Shown here piece after piece: positions 34,495 to 43,666 of a stretch of DNA of 64,000 nt. A model generated the notes under the pieces. The model was not told the DNA's origin, did not search any database, and saw only the letters and a list, made by a program, of their open reading frames with translations. How positions within the stretch are numbered: the stretch's first letter is position 1; every line of letters begins with the position of its first letter. The stretch comes from Planctomycetaceae bacterium (GTDB taxonomy: Bacteria; Planctomycetota; Planctomycetia; Planctomycetales; Planctomycetaceae): contig JAKFUG010000011.1 of assembly GCA_021732785.1 (NCBI GenBank), positions 1-64,000 on the forward strand. The letters run 5' to 3'. Made by a program: the position numbers and the translations under genes.

Positions 34495-37400
34495 ATGTTC
34501 GAAAAAGTTGGCGACGCGGATTTTGTGCGCGGTGAGCATGACGTGCTGCGTTTCTGGGCGCAGCAGCAGATTTTCAATCAGCTTCGCAAGAAGAACGATG
34601 GAAATCCCGCGTGGAGTTTCCTCGACGGCCCGATCACCGCCAACAATCCGATGGGCGTGCATCACGCCTGGGGTCGCACGTACAAAGACGCCTTCCAGCG
34701 TTACTGGGCGATGAACGGCCGCGAGTTGCGGTATCAGAACGGCTTCGATTGCCAGGGGCTGTGGGTCGAAGTCGAAGTCGAAAAACAACTCGGCCTCGGG
34801 GCGAAGTCCGAAATCGAAAAATTCGGCATCGACAAATTCGTGTGGGAATGCAAGAAGCGCGTCCTGAAATACGCCGCCGTGCAGACGGAGCAATCGGTCC
34901 GCCTCGGCTACTGGATGGAATGGGACGACCCCTCCTCGCTTCGCCGCTTAGCCGATGCCATCGGGACCGACGAAGAAATTGCCTTTTCCCCGCCGAAGAA
35001 ACCGACCGACGTCATCCGCGCGAAGGCCGAACAAATCGTCGAACGCCTCGGCAACCCCGACTGGGGCGGCAGCTACTTCACGTTCTCGACCGAGAACAAC
35101 GAAACCATCTGGACGTTCCTCAAGAAGTGCTTCGAGCGCGGCAAGGTCTACCGCGGCCACGACGTAATGCCGTGGTCCGGCCGCGGCGGCAGCGCGTACT
35201 CGCAAATGGAAGTCGCTGATGGTCGCAAGCTGACGGTGCATCGCGCGCTGTTTGTGCGGCTGCCGATTTTGGCTAAGGGCTCAGAGCTAAGGGCTAAGGG
35301 ACAGACGGAAAATCCACCGTCTTCCTCCGACCCTCAGCCCTTAGCCCTCAGCCCTCAGCCCTCCGAATATCTCCTCATCTGGACCACCACCCCGTGGACG
35401 CTCACCAGCAACGTCGCGGCGATGGTCAACCCCGACCTCGAATACGTCCAGCTCAAAGCGAAGCGTGACGGCGCCATCTACTACTTCGCGAAAGACAACC
35501 TCGAATTCCAGCGGCTCTCGAAAGAGTTCAAGGAAGGCTTCGGCCGTCCCGAATGGCAGTGGCCGAAGGACGCCCCGAAGCTGAAGTCCCTCGCCCAAAT
35601 CTTCAAAGAACAAGGCGGCTACGAAATCCTCGGTACTGTCTTCGGCCGCGACATGATCGGATGGCGGTACCAAGGACCGTTTGATGACCTGCCGGCACAG
35701 CATCAAGAGGTAGAGTTTCCGCCGGAATCAGAAACCAAACGAAATCAGGCTTGGGCCAAGTATCGCCGCACTGCAGTGACTCAGCGAAAAACTTCGTTGC
35801 TGACGATGATAATTCGTTCCGAACAAGAAAAAACGAATTCTCAACACAGTTTTCGGCAAGCACTTCTTGATGCCATCAATGTTCACTGTGCAGAAGTCGG
35901 GAACGCCTTTCGCGAACTGCATAATGTTTCAACGCCCTCTATCGTGACGGCGGAGAATCTAGAGATCGTTCTCAAAAATGCTGGTCTATTTGACCATGTT
36001 CTAGGCTCATATAAAGAATTGAGTGAATTACGGGTCAGAAGTGAAAATGAAAGTTTCGAGCCGGTTTCGCGTGATTGGCAGCAACTCCGCGATCTTGCTG
36101 AAAAAATTCATCTTGATCTGCAACATGGTTTACGGCTGGTCTTCTTTTCACGAGGAGTTGATTGCCACCGCGTGATCGACGGTGGCCGCGATTTCAAAGG
36201 TTCGCCCAACGTCGTCGCCGGGGAAGGGACGGGTATTGTTCACAGCGCCCCGGGTTGCGGGGACATCGACCATCAGATCGGGCTCGCCAACGGGCTCGTC
36301 ACCATCGCTCCACTCGGTGAAGACGGCCGTTTCCTCGATGGTTTCGGCCCCTTCACAGGCAAGAACTCCGTCGCGCCGGAGACCGTCGATCTCGTCATCG
36401 ACGAATTGAAGAAAAAAGACCTGCTGGTCGCGGTCGAAAAGTATCCGCACATCTATCCGTTCTGCTGGCGGACGGGGGACGAACTCGTCTTCCGTCTCGT
36501 TGATGAGTGGTTCATCAACATGGACTGGCGGAAGGAGATCATGGATGTCACGAAGGAAATCGAGTGGCTGCCCGACAGCGTGCAGGGACAGGAACGCGAG
36601 CTGGAATGGCTCGGCAACATGCGCGACTGGATGATCTCCAAGAAGCGTTACTGGGGCCTCGCGCTGCCGATTTGGATCAATCCCGAGGATCCCAGCGATT
36701 TTGAAGTGATGGGGTCGCTCGCCGAGTTGAAGGGCCGTGCCGTTGAAGGCTGGGAGGCGTTTGAAGGGCACACGCCACATAAGCCGTGGATCGATGCGGT
36801 GAAGATCAAGAGCGCGAAGACCGGGGCGGTGCTGTCGCGCGTGCCGGACGTCGGCAACCCGTGGCTCGATGCGGGCATCGTTCCGTTCTCCACGCTCGGC
36901 TTCAACACGCATCCCGATTACTGGAAGCGGTGGTACCCCGCGGACCTCGTCACCGAGTGTTTCCCCGGCCAGTTCCGCAACTGGTTCTACTCGATGCTCG
37001 CGCTGTCGACGATGATGCAGTACGACCGCACCGACGACGCCGACGAGAAAAAGCCGTTTAAAACGCTGCTTGGTCACCGCCTCGTGATGAACGAAGCGGG
37101 CAAGCCGATGCACAAGTCGGACGGCACCGCCATCTGGTTCGAGGAAGCCGCCGAACAACTCGGCGTCGACACCATGCGGTGGATGTACCTGCAGCAAAAC
37201 CCGGCGACCGACCTGCGATTCGGCACCCGCCACAAAGATCAAAAAGTCACTCTGGAAACGGTCAACGGCCCGACCGACAAGACTATCGACGGCGTCGAAA
37301 CCTGCAAGGTGGAAAGCGGCCCCGCCGACGAAGTCCGCCGGCAGGTGCTGCTGCCGTTGTGGAACTCGTACTCGTTCTTCATCAACTACGCCCGGCTGGA

Positions 37401-38553
37401 CGGCTTCGATCCGAAGACGCCGCCGGTGCCGTTCGCGGAGCGTCCACAGATTGACCGCTGGATTCTGACGAATCTTGGAGACACGATCTTCAATGCCCGC
37501 AAGGGTTTTGAGACATTCGACACATGGTACACGACTGACCATGTCGCGAAGTTCATTGAAGACCTGTCGAACTGGTACATTCGCCGCAATAGAAGACGGT
37601 TTTGGCGTTCTCGTGATGCTGCTGATCGCGACAAACTTGCTGCATACCAGACGCTTCATCACTGTCTTGTGATGATCACGAAAGTCATCGCTCCGATGAC
37701 GCCATTTCTCGCAGAGCGCATGTACCAGAATCTGGTTCGATCATGGGATTCTGGTGCCCCCGAAAGCGTGCATTTGTGCGACTATCCACAGGAAGATCAC
37801 TTGTGGCAAAACTTTGACTTGCTTGCACCAATGCAGCTTGCACAAAGCGTAGTCGCAACTGGCCATAGACTTCGTGAATCGATCGATCAGCGGGTTCGGC
37901 AGCCATTAAGCGAAGTACGTGTTGCATCCCGTGAGCCGACTGATCGAATGCGGCTGAAAGAGATGTGCGACATCATTGCGGATGAGCTTAATGTGAAATC
38001 TGTAGTGATCGTTGACAGCTTGAGTGATATCGTCGCTTACAAATACCGTGCGAATCCGGCCTCGCTCGGGAAGAAGCATGGCAAACTGCTGGGCAAACTG
38101 CGCGAGTTGATCCCCACGCTGCCCGCCGCGACGTTGGCTCCGTTGCGCGATGGTCAATCCGTCACGATTCAGGTCGATGCGGAGTCGATTGAACTCGTGC
38201 CGGAAGACGTGAGCCTGTCGGTCGAAAACGCAGCCGGGTGGGCGAGTGCCGCCGACGGGGACATCGAGATCGCGTTGTCGACGGCCCTCACCCCCGCCCT
38301 GCTCCGCGAAGGCATGGCTCGCGACTTCGTCCGCCAGGTCCAGCAACTTCGTAAAGACGCCGACCTGCAAATCGAACAACGCATCCGCGTGACCTACAAC
38401 ACCACCGATGCCGAAGTGCAAGCCGCGATCACCGAATGGGCGACGTTCATTCAGGGCGAGACGCTCGCGGATGCGCTGGTGATAGGCGACATCGCGGATG
38501 CAAAGTCGGTGAACGTGGGGGATGTGACCGTGAGGTTGAGCATCACAGCGTGA
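34495..38553 (+). CDS. ileS: Isoleucine--tRNA ligase, oversized, with insertions
   Basis: This cytosolic enzyme charges tRNA-Ile and edits Val. The class I HIGH-type motif is [13 protein letters not shown] near residue 62, and a KMSKS-like [13 protein letters not shown] occurs near 870. The editing domain ([30 protein letters not shown]) and the DALRP-type C-terminal helical domain are present. Its 1352 residues exceed the usual roughly 1050 by 300. About 31 residues (259-289) come from an inserted palindromic repeat. About 154 residues (403-556) are an AT-richer unrelated block within the editing region. From 37480 to 38045 codon use also shifts. Both insertions keep frame. Whether it is functional and essential, or replaced by a second copy, cannot be seen. 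Confidence 0.9.
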   Translation: MFEKVGDADFVRGEHDVLRFWAQQQIFNQLRKKNDGNPAWSFLDGPITANNPMGVHHAWGRTYKDAFQRYWAMNGRELRYQNGFDCQGLWVEVEVEKQLGLGAKSEIEKFGIDKFVWECKKRVLKYAAVQTEQSVRLGYWMEWDDPSSLRRLADAIGTDEEIAFSPPKKPTDVIRAKAEQIVERLGNPDWGGSYFTFSTENNETIWTFLKKCFERGKVYRGHDVMPWSGRGGSAYSQMEVADGRKLTVHRALFVRLPILAKGSELRAKGQTENPPSSSDPQPLALSPQPSEYLLIWTTTPWTLTSNVAAMVNPDLEYVQLKAKRDGAIYYFAKDNLEFQRLSKEFKEGFGRPEWQWPKDAPKLKSLAQIFKEQGGYEILGTVFGRDMIGWRYQGPFDDLPAQHQEVEFPPESETKRNQAWAKYRRTAVTQRKTSLLTMIIRSEQEKTNSQHSFRQALLDAINVHCAEVGNAFRELHNVSTPSIVTAENLEIVLKNAGLFDHVLGSYKELSELRVRSENESFEPVSRDWQQLRDLAEKIHLDLQHGLRLVFFSRGVDCHRVIDGGRDFKGSPNVVAGEGTGIVHSAPGCGDIDHQIGLANGLVTIAPLGEDGRFLDGFGPFTGKNSVAPETVDLVIDELKKKDLLVAVEKYPHIYPFCWRTGDELVFRLVDEWFINMDWRKEIMDVTKEIEWLPDSVQGQERELEWLGNMRDWMISKKRYWGLALPIWINPEDPSDFEVMGSLAELKGRAVEGWEAFEGHTPHKPWIDAVKIKSAKTGAVLSRVPDVGNPWLDAGIVPFSTLGFNTHPDYWKRWYPADLVTECFPGQFRNWFYSMLALSTMMQYDRTDDADEKKPFKTLLGHRLVMNEAGKPMHKSDGTAIWFEEAAEQLGVDTMRWMYLQQNPATDLRFGTRHKDQKVTLETVNGPTDKTIDGVETCKVESGPADEVRRQVLLPLWNSYSFFINYARLDGFDPKTPPVPFAERPQIDRWILTNLGDTIFNARKGFETFDTWYTTDHVAKFIEDLSNWYIRRNRRRFWRSRDAADRDKLAAYQTLHHCLVMITKVIAPMTPFLAERMYQNLVRSWDSGAPESVHLCDYPQEDHLWQNFDLLAPMQLAQSVVATGHRLRESIDQRVRQPLSEVRVASREPTDRMRLKEMCDIIADELNVKSVVIVDSLSDIVAYKYRANPASLGKKHGKLLGKLRELIPTLPAATLAPLRDGQSVTIQVDAESIELVPEDVSLSVENAAGWASAADGDIEIALSTALTPALLREGMARDFVRQVQQLRKDADLQIEQRIRVTYNTTDAEVQAAITEWATFIQGETLADALVIGDIADAKSVNVGDVTVRLSITA
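35271..35362. repeat. Palindromic repeat, in frame inside ileS (family J)
   Basis: GGCTAAGGGCT...AGCTAAGGGCTAAGGG forms the left arm and CCCTCAGCCCTTAGCCCTCA the right arm. The two pair imperfectly around GACAGACGGAAAATCCACCG. The 92-base block is spliced between LPILAKG-like and [13 protein letters not shown] codons and contains no stop. Confidence 0.85.
35701..36160 (+). other. Low-GC insertion within the ileS editing region
   Basis: Codons between DDLPAQ (before 35701) and [11 protein letters not shown] (after 36160) do not resemble IleRS. They encode about 154 mainly helical residues ([40 protein letters not shown]). AT content is clearly higher than in the flanking codons. The frame continues without a stop. 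It resembles neither an intein nor an intron by the motifs I can see. Confidence 0.7.
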
Positions 38554-38554
38554 A

Positions 38555-38640
38555 CAAGCCCGAAGCGCGAGCGCCGGGTTCTTTTGTATTCTAAACGAAG
38601 AAGAAAAGGCGAAGAACCCGGCGCTTGCGCTTCGGGCTTG
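38555..38640. repeat. Palindromic repeat, family C, left of RAYT
   Basis: CAAGCCCGAAGCGCGAGCGC (CGGGTTCTT) is mirrored by GAACCCGGCGCTTGCGCTTC (GGGCTTG). It lies directly between ileS and the RAYT gene and matches the element at 39131-39213. Confidence 0.92.
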
Positions 38641-38674
38641 TAGAGCGTGTTATTCTCGTTTCGCGGGGATTTCA

Positions 38675-39127
38675 ATGAGCGCACCGCTCGCGTATCACCT
38701 CACGTGGACGACCTATGGAACGTGGTTACCGGGTGATGAACGCGGATGGCTCACACGCAATGCGAACGAGATTCATCGCGGTGACCGCGAATGGCAACAG
38801 CAAGCGGTGCAGAATCTGAAGCAGGATGCGTTCGTTCTGAATGATGCACAGCGAGAGATTGTTCGCGAGACGATCGTGACCCATTGCGAGTTTCGTCGCT
38901 GGAAATTGCACGCGCTGAATGTGCGGACGAATCACGTTCACCTTGTCGTTACGGCGGATACAGCACCGGAACGAGTGATGGATCAATTCAAGGCGTGGTG
39001 TTCGCGCCGGCTTAATGAGCGCAGCGAGAACCGTGAGCGTTGGTGGACGCGGCATGGATCCACGAGGTGGATCAACGATGAGGCGTATCTCGCGAATGCG
39101 ATTCGATACGTGAACGAGCGGCAATAA
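38675..39127 (+). CDS. REP-associated tyrosine transposase (RAYT)
   Basis: This single-strand-DNA endonuclease of the IS200/Y1 superfamily is thought to spread REP-type palindromes. The 150 residues contain the characteristic opening LTWTTYGTWLPGDERGW, the HUH motif NHVHLVV (H87, H89) and a C-terminal RWINDEAYLANAIRYVNERQ. Y138 is the best candidate catalytic tyrosine by spacing, with Y145 the alternative. The family C hairpins on both sides (38555-38640 and 39131-39213) are its likely substrates, which forms a REPtron-like arrangement. It lacks any helper gene, as expected for RAYTs. Confidence 0.88.
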   Translation: MSAPLAYHLTWTTYGTWLPGDERGWLTRNANEIHRGDREWQQQAVQNLKQDAFVLNDAQREIVRETIVTHCEFRRWKLHALNVRTNHVHLVVTADTAPERVMDQFKAWCSRRLNERSENRERWWTRHGSTRWINDEAYLANAIRYVNERQ

Positions 39128-39130
39128 CCA

Positions 39131-39213
39131 CTAGCCCGTAGCGCAAGCGCCGGGTTCTTCGTATTTTGAATGAGAATGAAATACGAAGAACCCGGCGCTT
39201 GCGCTTCGGGCTC
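39131..39213. repeat. Palindromic repeat, family C, right of RAYT
   Basis: CTAGCCCGTAGCGCAAGCGC (CGGGTTCTTCG) is mirrored by GAACCCGGCGCTTGCGCTTC (GGGCTCG), with an inner TATTTTGAAT...GAAATAC arm. Same family as 38555-38640; a half-unit lies at 43611-43640. Confidence 0.92.
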
Positions 39214-39224
39214 GTTCGCGTTTT

Positions 39225-40307
39225 TTAGAAATTCCCACCCACGCGCAGCATCGCGGTGCTGGGCAGATCGGTATCGCCCACGCCGCTTTGGTATTTGAGG
39301 CTGCGGTTGAAGGACCAGCCGAGTTCGACGCGCGGGGAGAAGCCTTTGGTCCGTTTGACTTCGTAGCCGAGGTACATTCGCAGGACGCTGTAGGTGACGA
39401 CATCGCGGACGAGACCGGGGCGTTCGATGCCGTAGGTGTTGCCGCCGAATTCGCCGCCGAGGTACGCCCAACGGGTCATGTCATCCGTGTTGGACAGCCG
39501 CCGCATGATGCGCGGCCGCGGGAAGAGCACTTCGACTTTCCAGTCGTCGTTCGGCGTCCAAATGGCACCCACCGCGGGCAAGGCTTTGAGGTCTTCGCGG
39601 TCGAGGTAAATCGCACCGAAGGCCCATTGCCACTCGGGGGACGCTGTATAGAGGGCAATCGCGCGGCCGGTGATGCGGACGGCATCGCTGCTGAGATTGT
39701 CGTAGTCGGTGTAGAGTGACGGGCTGACGGCGATGTCCGACGACCAGCGATCGTTCCACTTCTTCAACCAGCGGAACTCGACCCAGTTGTCGTACAGCGT
39801 CCCGGGGAGATCGGTCTTGATCGGACCATTCAGCATGTGCGCCGAATAGCCCGGCGTGATGAGCAGTCCCTGCACATACGGAAAATAGAGCGTGAAGCGG
39901 GCGTCGAGATCGGTGATGCCGAGTTGATCGCCGGTGCCGGAGTTCCAGGTGAACAGCAACTGCGGCGCGACGGGAACGACCCACGGTAAATCGGGTGATA
40001 TCTCTTCCACAACCGGCGGACCGGTTGGCATCGTCAACGGCGGCACAAGCGCATCAATCGGTGCTGGCAGATCACCCGACAGCGGTTCATTCTGCGGCTC
40101 GTAGTTCAGAGCGTTCGCATTGGCGGCGTACCGCACCGGCGCCGTCACGAGAGGTTCGTCCTGATCGGAGAACGGATCGCGCTGGGCTGGTGTCTGTTCT
40201 TCCCGGTAGGACGAATGGGCCACCAGCGTGATGGGCGAAGACTGCGCCCATGCGACGACATCGCAGGCGATTATTACGACGACGAACAGCCATGTCCGCG
40301 GGAGCAT
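39225..40307 (-). CDS. Outer-membrane beta-barrel-like protein (DUF6268-like)
   Basis: The 360 residues start with a signal peptide (MLPRTWLFVVVIIACDVVAW), with cleavage likely near AQSSP. A disordered, acidic, proline-rich stretch follows (residues 25-110). The rest shows alternating amphipathic strands with aromatic girdles (RFTLYFPYVQGLLITPGYSA, WSSDIAVSPSLYTDYD, VGAIWTPNDDWKVEVLFPRP) and a terminal strand ending in F (MLRVGGNF), typical of outer-membrane barrels. It is divergent from the P450 gene across about 190 bases. Function as porin or structural protein is not known. Confidence 0.7.
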   Translation of the reverse strand: MLPRTWLFVVVIIACDVVAWAQSSPITLVAHSSYREEQTPAQRDPFSDQDEPLVTAPVRYAANANALNYEPQNEPLSGDLPAPIDALVPPLTMPTGPPVVEEISPDLPWVVPVAPQLLFTWNSGTGDQLGITDLDARFTLYFPYVQGLLITPGYSAHMLNGPIKTDLPGTLYDNWVEFRWLKKWNDRWSSDIAVSPSLYTDYDNLSSDAVRITGRAIALYTASPEWQWAFGAIYLDREDLKALPAVGAIWTPNDDWKVEVLFPRPRIMRRLSNTDDMTRWAYLGGEFGGNTYGIERPGLVRDVVTYSVLRMYLGYEVKRTKGFSPRVELGWSFNRSLKYQSGVGDTDLPSTAMLRVGGNF

Positions 40308-40501
40308 CGCCGACTCGGTAGAAATGACGGAAACGTGAGGAACCCCATGTTCCGCAGCGAGCGAATCGGGGTCAAGACGGGGTTCGGTGCCGGGCGGATT
40401 CGACTAGCCTGAATTTCCCTCCTTTGCTAGAACCGCAACGCCCATCGGCAGAAATTGCCGATGAAAACGACGCCGTGCCTCCATCCCCGACGACGACAAC
40501 C

Positions 40502-41923
40502 ATGCTGACAGTCCACCACGACGACGCGTTACCGTTGCCCATCACCCACGGCAACCTCTTCGATTTCCCGAACGATCCGCTGGCCTGCATGCGGAAATTG
40601 CAGCAGCAACATGGCTCGGTCGCCGCGCTGCAACAGGATGGGACGAAAATCTATTTCGCGTTCGGACCGGAATATAACCATCAGGTTCTCAGCGATAGCC
40701 AGACGTATCATTCCCGCTTCTTTGCGATTCGTGGCAGCCGGAATTCGTCGCAACGGCGGCTGACCTCCGGCCTGCTCAGCATGAACGGCGACGAGCACAA
40801 ACAACAACGCCGCATGGTGATGGATGCCTTCCTCAAGAAGGCGATTCAGGGATATCTCCCCGCGATCAAACTGCATGTCGAACAGATGCTCGCGGATTGG
40901 CAACCGGGCAAGGAACGGGACATTGCCCGCGACATGACCGAGTTCATGCTGCGACTGACCAGCAGCATTCTGTTCGGCATGAATAATCCCGATCTCGCTT
41001 ACCGCATCGGGCGGATGATCGATCACTGGGTGCATCTCAATCACGAGTTGGGAATGGGGGCTTACATTTCGTCGCCGGAAATCAGCGGGCGGTACGATGA
41101 ACTGCTCGATTTTGCCAACGAACTGGAAGTCGAGATCGCGAGCCTGATCCGACAACGGCGCACGGGCACGGGCGGTCCCGATATGTTGTCGATGATTCTG
41201 CAGGCCCACGATGATCAGGGCAGTATCAGTGACGACCAACTGGTCGGTCAGGCCGCGCTGATTTTCGCGGCGGCACACCTCACCACGGCCCATTCGCTGA
41301 CATGGACGCTCTTCCTCATCGCGCAGCATCCGTCGGTGATGCAGGGGTTGCATGCCGAACTGCGGTCGCAACTTTCGGGCGGATTTCCCACATGGGACGC
41401 GGCCGAAAAATTGCCGGTGATGGAACGGATTATCAAGGAAAGCATGCGCGTGTTGCCGGCATCGGCGTATTCGCAACGGATGACGATGCAGCCGACGCAA
41501 CTGGGGCCGTTCCCGCTTCCGTGCCAGTCGGGGGTGATTTTCAGCCAGTTCATCACGCATCATCTGCCGGAACTCTACCCCGATCCGGAAGCCTTCCGCC
41601 CTGAGCGCTGGCTCGATCTGAATCCGTCGCCGTATGCCTACCTGCCGTTCGGGGCCGGGTCGCGGATGTGCATCGGTGCTCCCTTGGCCATGCTGATTAT
41701 GAAGACGGTGCTGCCGACGATTCTGCAACGCTTCAAACTGACGTCGGTCCCCTACTCCGAAGTCAGCGGCAAGGTCATCTCGACGATGTTGTCGCCGACG
41801 TGCCCCATTCAAATGCACATCGACCCGCAGGACGGCGAATTCGAATCGCAACCGGTGGTCGGAAACATTCACACGCTCGTCACGCTGCAGGAAGCGCAGC
41901 GCCGCTTACACCGCGCCGCATAG
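40502..41923 (+). CDS. Cytochrome P450
   Basis: This heme-thiolate monooxygenase has 473 residues from the ATG at 40502 (an in-frame TTG at 40424 is the alternative). The heme ligand lies in FGAGSRMCIGAPLA (Cys near residue 389). The K-helix ExxR is KESMRVLPAS, and the PERF-like region is FRPERWLDLNPSPYAYL. The I-helix oxygen-activating motif is altered: AAAHLTTAHS instead of AGxxT. No membrane anchor precedes it, so it should be soluble. A redox partner is not encoded nearby. The substrate is unknown. About 50 residues follow the usual P450 C-terminus. Confidence 0.92.
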   Translation: MLTVHHDDALPLPITHGNLFDFPNDPLACMRKLQQQHGSVAALQQDGTKIYFAFGPEYNHQVLSDSQTYHSRFFAIRGSRNSSQRRLTSGLLSMNGDEHKQQRRMVMDAFLKKAIQGYLPAIKLHVEQMLADWQPGKERDIARDMTEFMLRLTSSILFGMNNPDLAYRIGRMIDHWVHLNHELGMGAYISSPEISGRYDELLDFANELEVEIASLIRQRRTGTGGPDMLSMILQAHDDQGSISDDQLVGQAALIFAAAHLTTAHSLTWTLFLIAQHPSVMQGLHAELRSQLSGGFPTWDAAEKLPVMERIIKESMRVLPASAYSQRMTMQPTQLGPFPLPCQSGVIFSQFITHHLPELYPDPEAFRPERWLDLNPSPYAYLPFGAGSRMCIGAPLAMLIMKTVLPTILQRFKLTSVPYSEVSGKVISTMLSPTCPIQMHIDPQDGEFESQPVVGNIHTLVTLQEAQRRLHRAA

Positions 41924-41941
41924 TGCGTAACGGGAATCCGG

Positions 41942-42078
41942 AGAGGAACCACGGAATATACGGAGCACACGGAAAAAGACGAAGGCAAGAGAGTGACCGA
42001 GGCGACTCTGACCTTGGTTGGATGCTCCTCCTTCCGGTATTCTGCCGTGTTTTCAGTCTCTTCCGTGGTTCTTCTCTT
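41942..42078. repeat. Palindromic repeat, family H
   Basis: GAGGAACCACGGAATATACG is mirrored by TTCCGTGGTTCTTCTC at the right, around a divergent centre. It lies 24 bases before the carbonic anhydrase start codon. Confidence 0.8.
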
Positions 42079-42101
42079 CTTCTTCAGGTAAAGGGGCCTC
42101 C

Positions 42102-42791
42102 GTGGATCATTTGCTGAAAGGCATGCATCAATTCCGGACGAAAGTTTTCGATCAGGAACGGGAGTATTTCCAGAAGTTAGCGAAGGGACAAAGTCCCAGC
42201 GCGTTGTTTATCAGTTGTTCGGATTCACGGATTGATCCCAATCTCATTCTGCAGGCCGGCCCGGGCGAACTCTTCTCTTTGCGGAATGCCGGGAACATTG
42301 TGCCGCCGTACGGGGCCTCGAATGGGGGCGAAGGGGCCACGATCGAATATGCCGTGTCTGTTTTGAACGTCAGCGACATCATCGTCTGCGGTCATTCCCA
42401 ATGCGGGGCGATGCGGGCGCTGCTGGATCAGAAATCGACGGACAATTTGCCCTTGGTTCGCTCATGGTTGGGGCAAGCGGAAGCCACACGGCGGATCGTG
42501 ACCGAGAATTACCCGCAGCTCACCGGTGAGATTCAGTTGAACGCCGCCGTCCAGGAAAATGTGTTGGTGCAGCTTGAAAACCTGCAAACGCATCCCGCGG
42601 TCGCCGCGAAGTTGCAGCGCGGAGAACTGACGTTGCATGCGTGGGTGTATCATCTGGAGACGGGCGATATGCTGTCTTTTTCCAGTGACAGCGAAATCTT
42701 CGCGCCGTTGCGGGCCGAATCGCAGACGGGAGTTTCCAAATCGCGTCGCACTCCGGGCACCGTTCGGAAGAAGAAAACGTCCCGCAAGTAG
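42102..42791 (+). CDS. can: Beta-carbonic anhydrase
   Basis: This zinc enzyme interconverts CO2 and bicarbonate. The 229 residues include zinc ligands C39 (FISCSDSRIDP, with the D41-R43 dyad), H98 and C101 (VCGHSQCGAM), plus the typical RNAGNIVPPYG. All catalytic residues are present. The start is a GTG at 42102, preceded by AAAGGGG; a longer frame from 42018 translates repeat sequence and is rejected. A basic Lys/Arg tail extends the C-terminus by about 25 residues. It is separated by 12 bases from a methyltransferase gene on the same strand, suggesting cotranscription. Confidence 0.93.
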   Translation: MDHLLKGMHQFRTKVFDQEREYFQKLAKGQSPSALFISCSDSRIDPNLILQAGPGELFSLRNAGNIVPPYGASNGGEGATIEYAVSVLNVSDIIVCGHSQCGAMRALLDQKSTDNLPLVRSWLGQAEATRRIVTENYPQLTGEIQLNAAVQENVLVQLENLQTHPAVAAKLQRGELTLHAWVYHLETGDMLSFSSDSEIFAPLRAESQTGVSKSRRTPGTVRKKKTSRK

Positions 42792-42803
42792 GATGGTCGG
42801 CCC

Positions 42804-43601
42804 GTGAATGACGGTCAGAACACGGAACGGGAAGCCGAATTCGGTGTCCCGATTCCGGGAGCGATTCTTCCAGAAGACCAATGGGCCAGAACGGCCGTCA
42901 AACGCTTACCGCCGCCGGGACCGCTCGATTTCTCCGCGATGTTCGGCCGAATCGCGCCGGTGCTGCTCGATCTCGGCTGTGGCAACGGACGCTCCACTTT
43001 GTCGAGTGCGCTGGCTCGTCCCGATGTCGATCATTTCGCGGTCGATATTCTTCCCGTGGTGATCCGTTACTTCACACGGCGGGCGAATCAGCGCGGCTTA
43101 TCGAATGTCCGCATCGCCGTCATCGGCGGTCGGGAATTGCTGCGCGATTACATCGCCCCCGGCAGCATCGGCGAGATTCACTGCTATCACCCGCAGCCGT
43201 ATTACGATCGCCGCGAGATCAAGAAGCGATTGATCGTTCCGGAGTTTCTCGCGCTGGTGCATCAATGCCTGCAACCGGGTGGACTGTTCATCGTCCAGAC
43301 CGACAACCCGGCGTATGCCAGGTACATGCGGTCCATTCTCCCTTCATTCTTCACGGTGACGGAGCACACGGAACGCTGGCCGGATGCTCCACAAGGTCGC
43401 ACGCGCCGGGAAATCCTCGCGCTGCAACAGGGATTGCCGGTGTTTCGCGCGGTGTGTCGCCGTCGGGATGAGTTGACCGAGGCGGACCTGCAAGCCGCGA
43501 TGACCGCCCTGCCCCGCCCGACATTCGATGCTGACCGTCGCCTCCAGAAATACGATCGCCTGGAAGCGGGTGATGCTTCACCACGCGACATGCAGCGGTA
43601 A
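42804..43601 (+). CDS. trmB: tRNA (guanine-N7)-methyltransferase-like protein
   Basis: The protein has a TrmB/METTL1 fold, forming m7G46 in tRNA with SAM. The 265 residues (GTG start at 42804, AGGATGG before it) contain motif I VLLDLGCGNGRSTLSSALAR near 53-72, HFAVDILPVVIRYFTRRANQ, and IHCYHPQPYYDRREIKKRL near 127. The latter replaces the canonical FPDPWPKKRHxKRRL, and the PDPW element is changed to HPQPYY. It could thus act on a different position, or be a divergent TrmB. A basic-acidic C-terminal tail of about 35 residues follows. Confidence 0.75.
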   Translation: MNDGQNTEREAEFGVPIPGAILPEDQWARTAVKRLPPPGPLDFSAMFGRIAPVLLDLGCGNGRSTLSSALARPDVDHFAVDILPVVIRYFTRRANQRGLSNVRIAVIGGRELLRDYIAPGSIGEIHCYHPQPYYDRREIKKRLIVPEFLALVHQCLQPGGLFIVQTDNPAYARYMRSILPSFFTVTEHTERWPDAPQGRTRREILALQQGLPVFRAVCRRRDELTEADLQAAMTALPRPTFDADRRLQKYDRLEAGDASPRDMQR

Positions 43602-43610
43602 TCGCATTCA

Positions 43611-43640
43611 CGAGCCCGAAGCGCCAGCGCCGGGTGTATT
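43611..43640. repeat. Family C half-palindrome
   Basis: CGAGCCCGAAGCGCCAGCGC (CGGGTGTATT) corresponds to one arm of the RAYT-flanking element at 38555-38640; the inverse arm is missing. Confidence 0.75.
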
Positions 43641-43666
43641 GTGTTCAAAGGTGAAGAGGTTGGCTG

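Noticed and set aside
36148-37662. 504-codon open frame on the minus strand opposite ileS
   Set aside because: It lies entirely opposite conserved IleRS codons, and its product is rich in Arg, His and Asp in the pattern of an antisense shadow of GC-rich sequence. There is no recognisable motif or ribosome-binding site.
40529-41872. 447-codon open frame on the minus strand opposite the P450 gene
   Set aside because: It mirrors the full P450 coding sequence, with no homology-like motif; P450 motifs on the plus strand are convincing.
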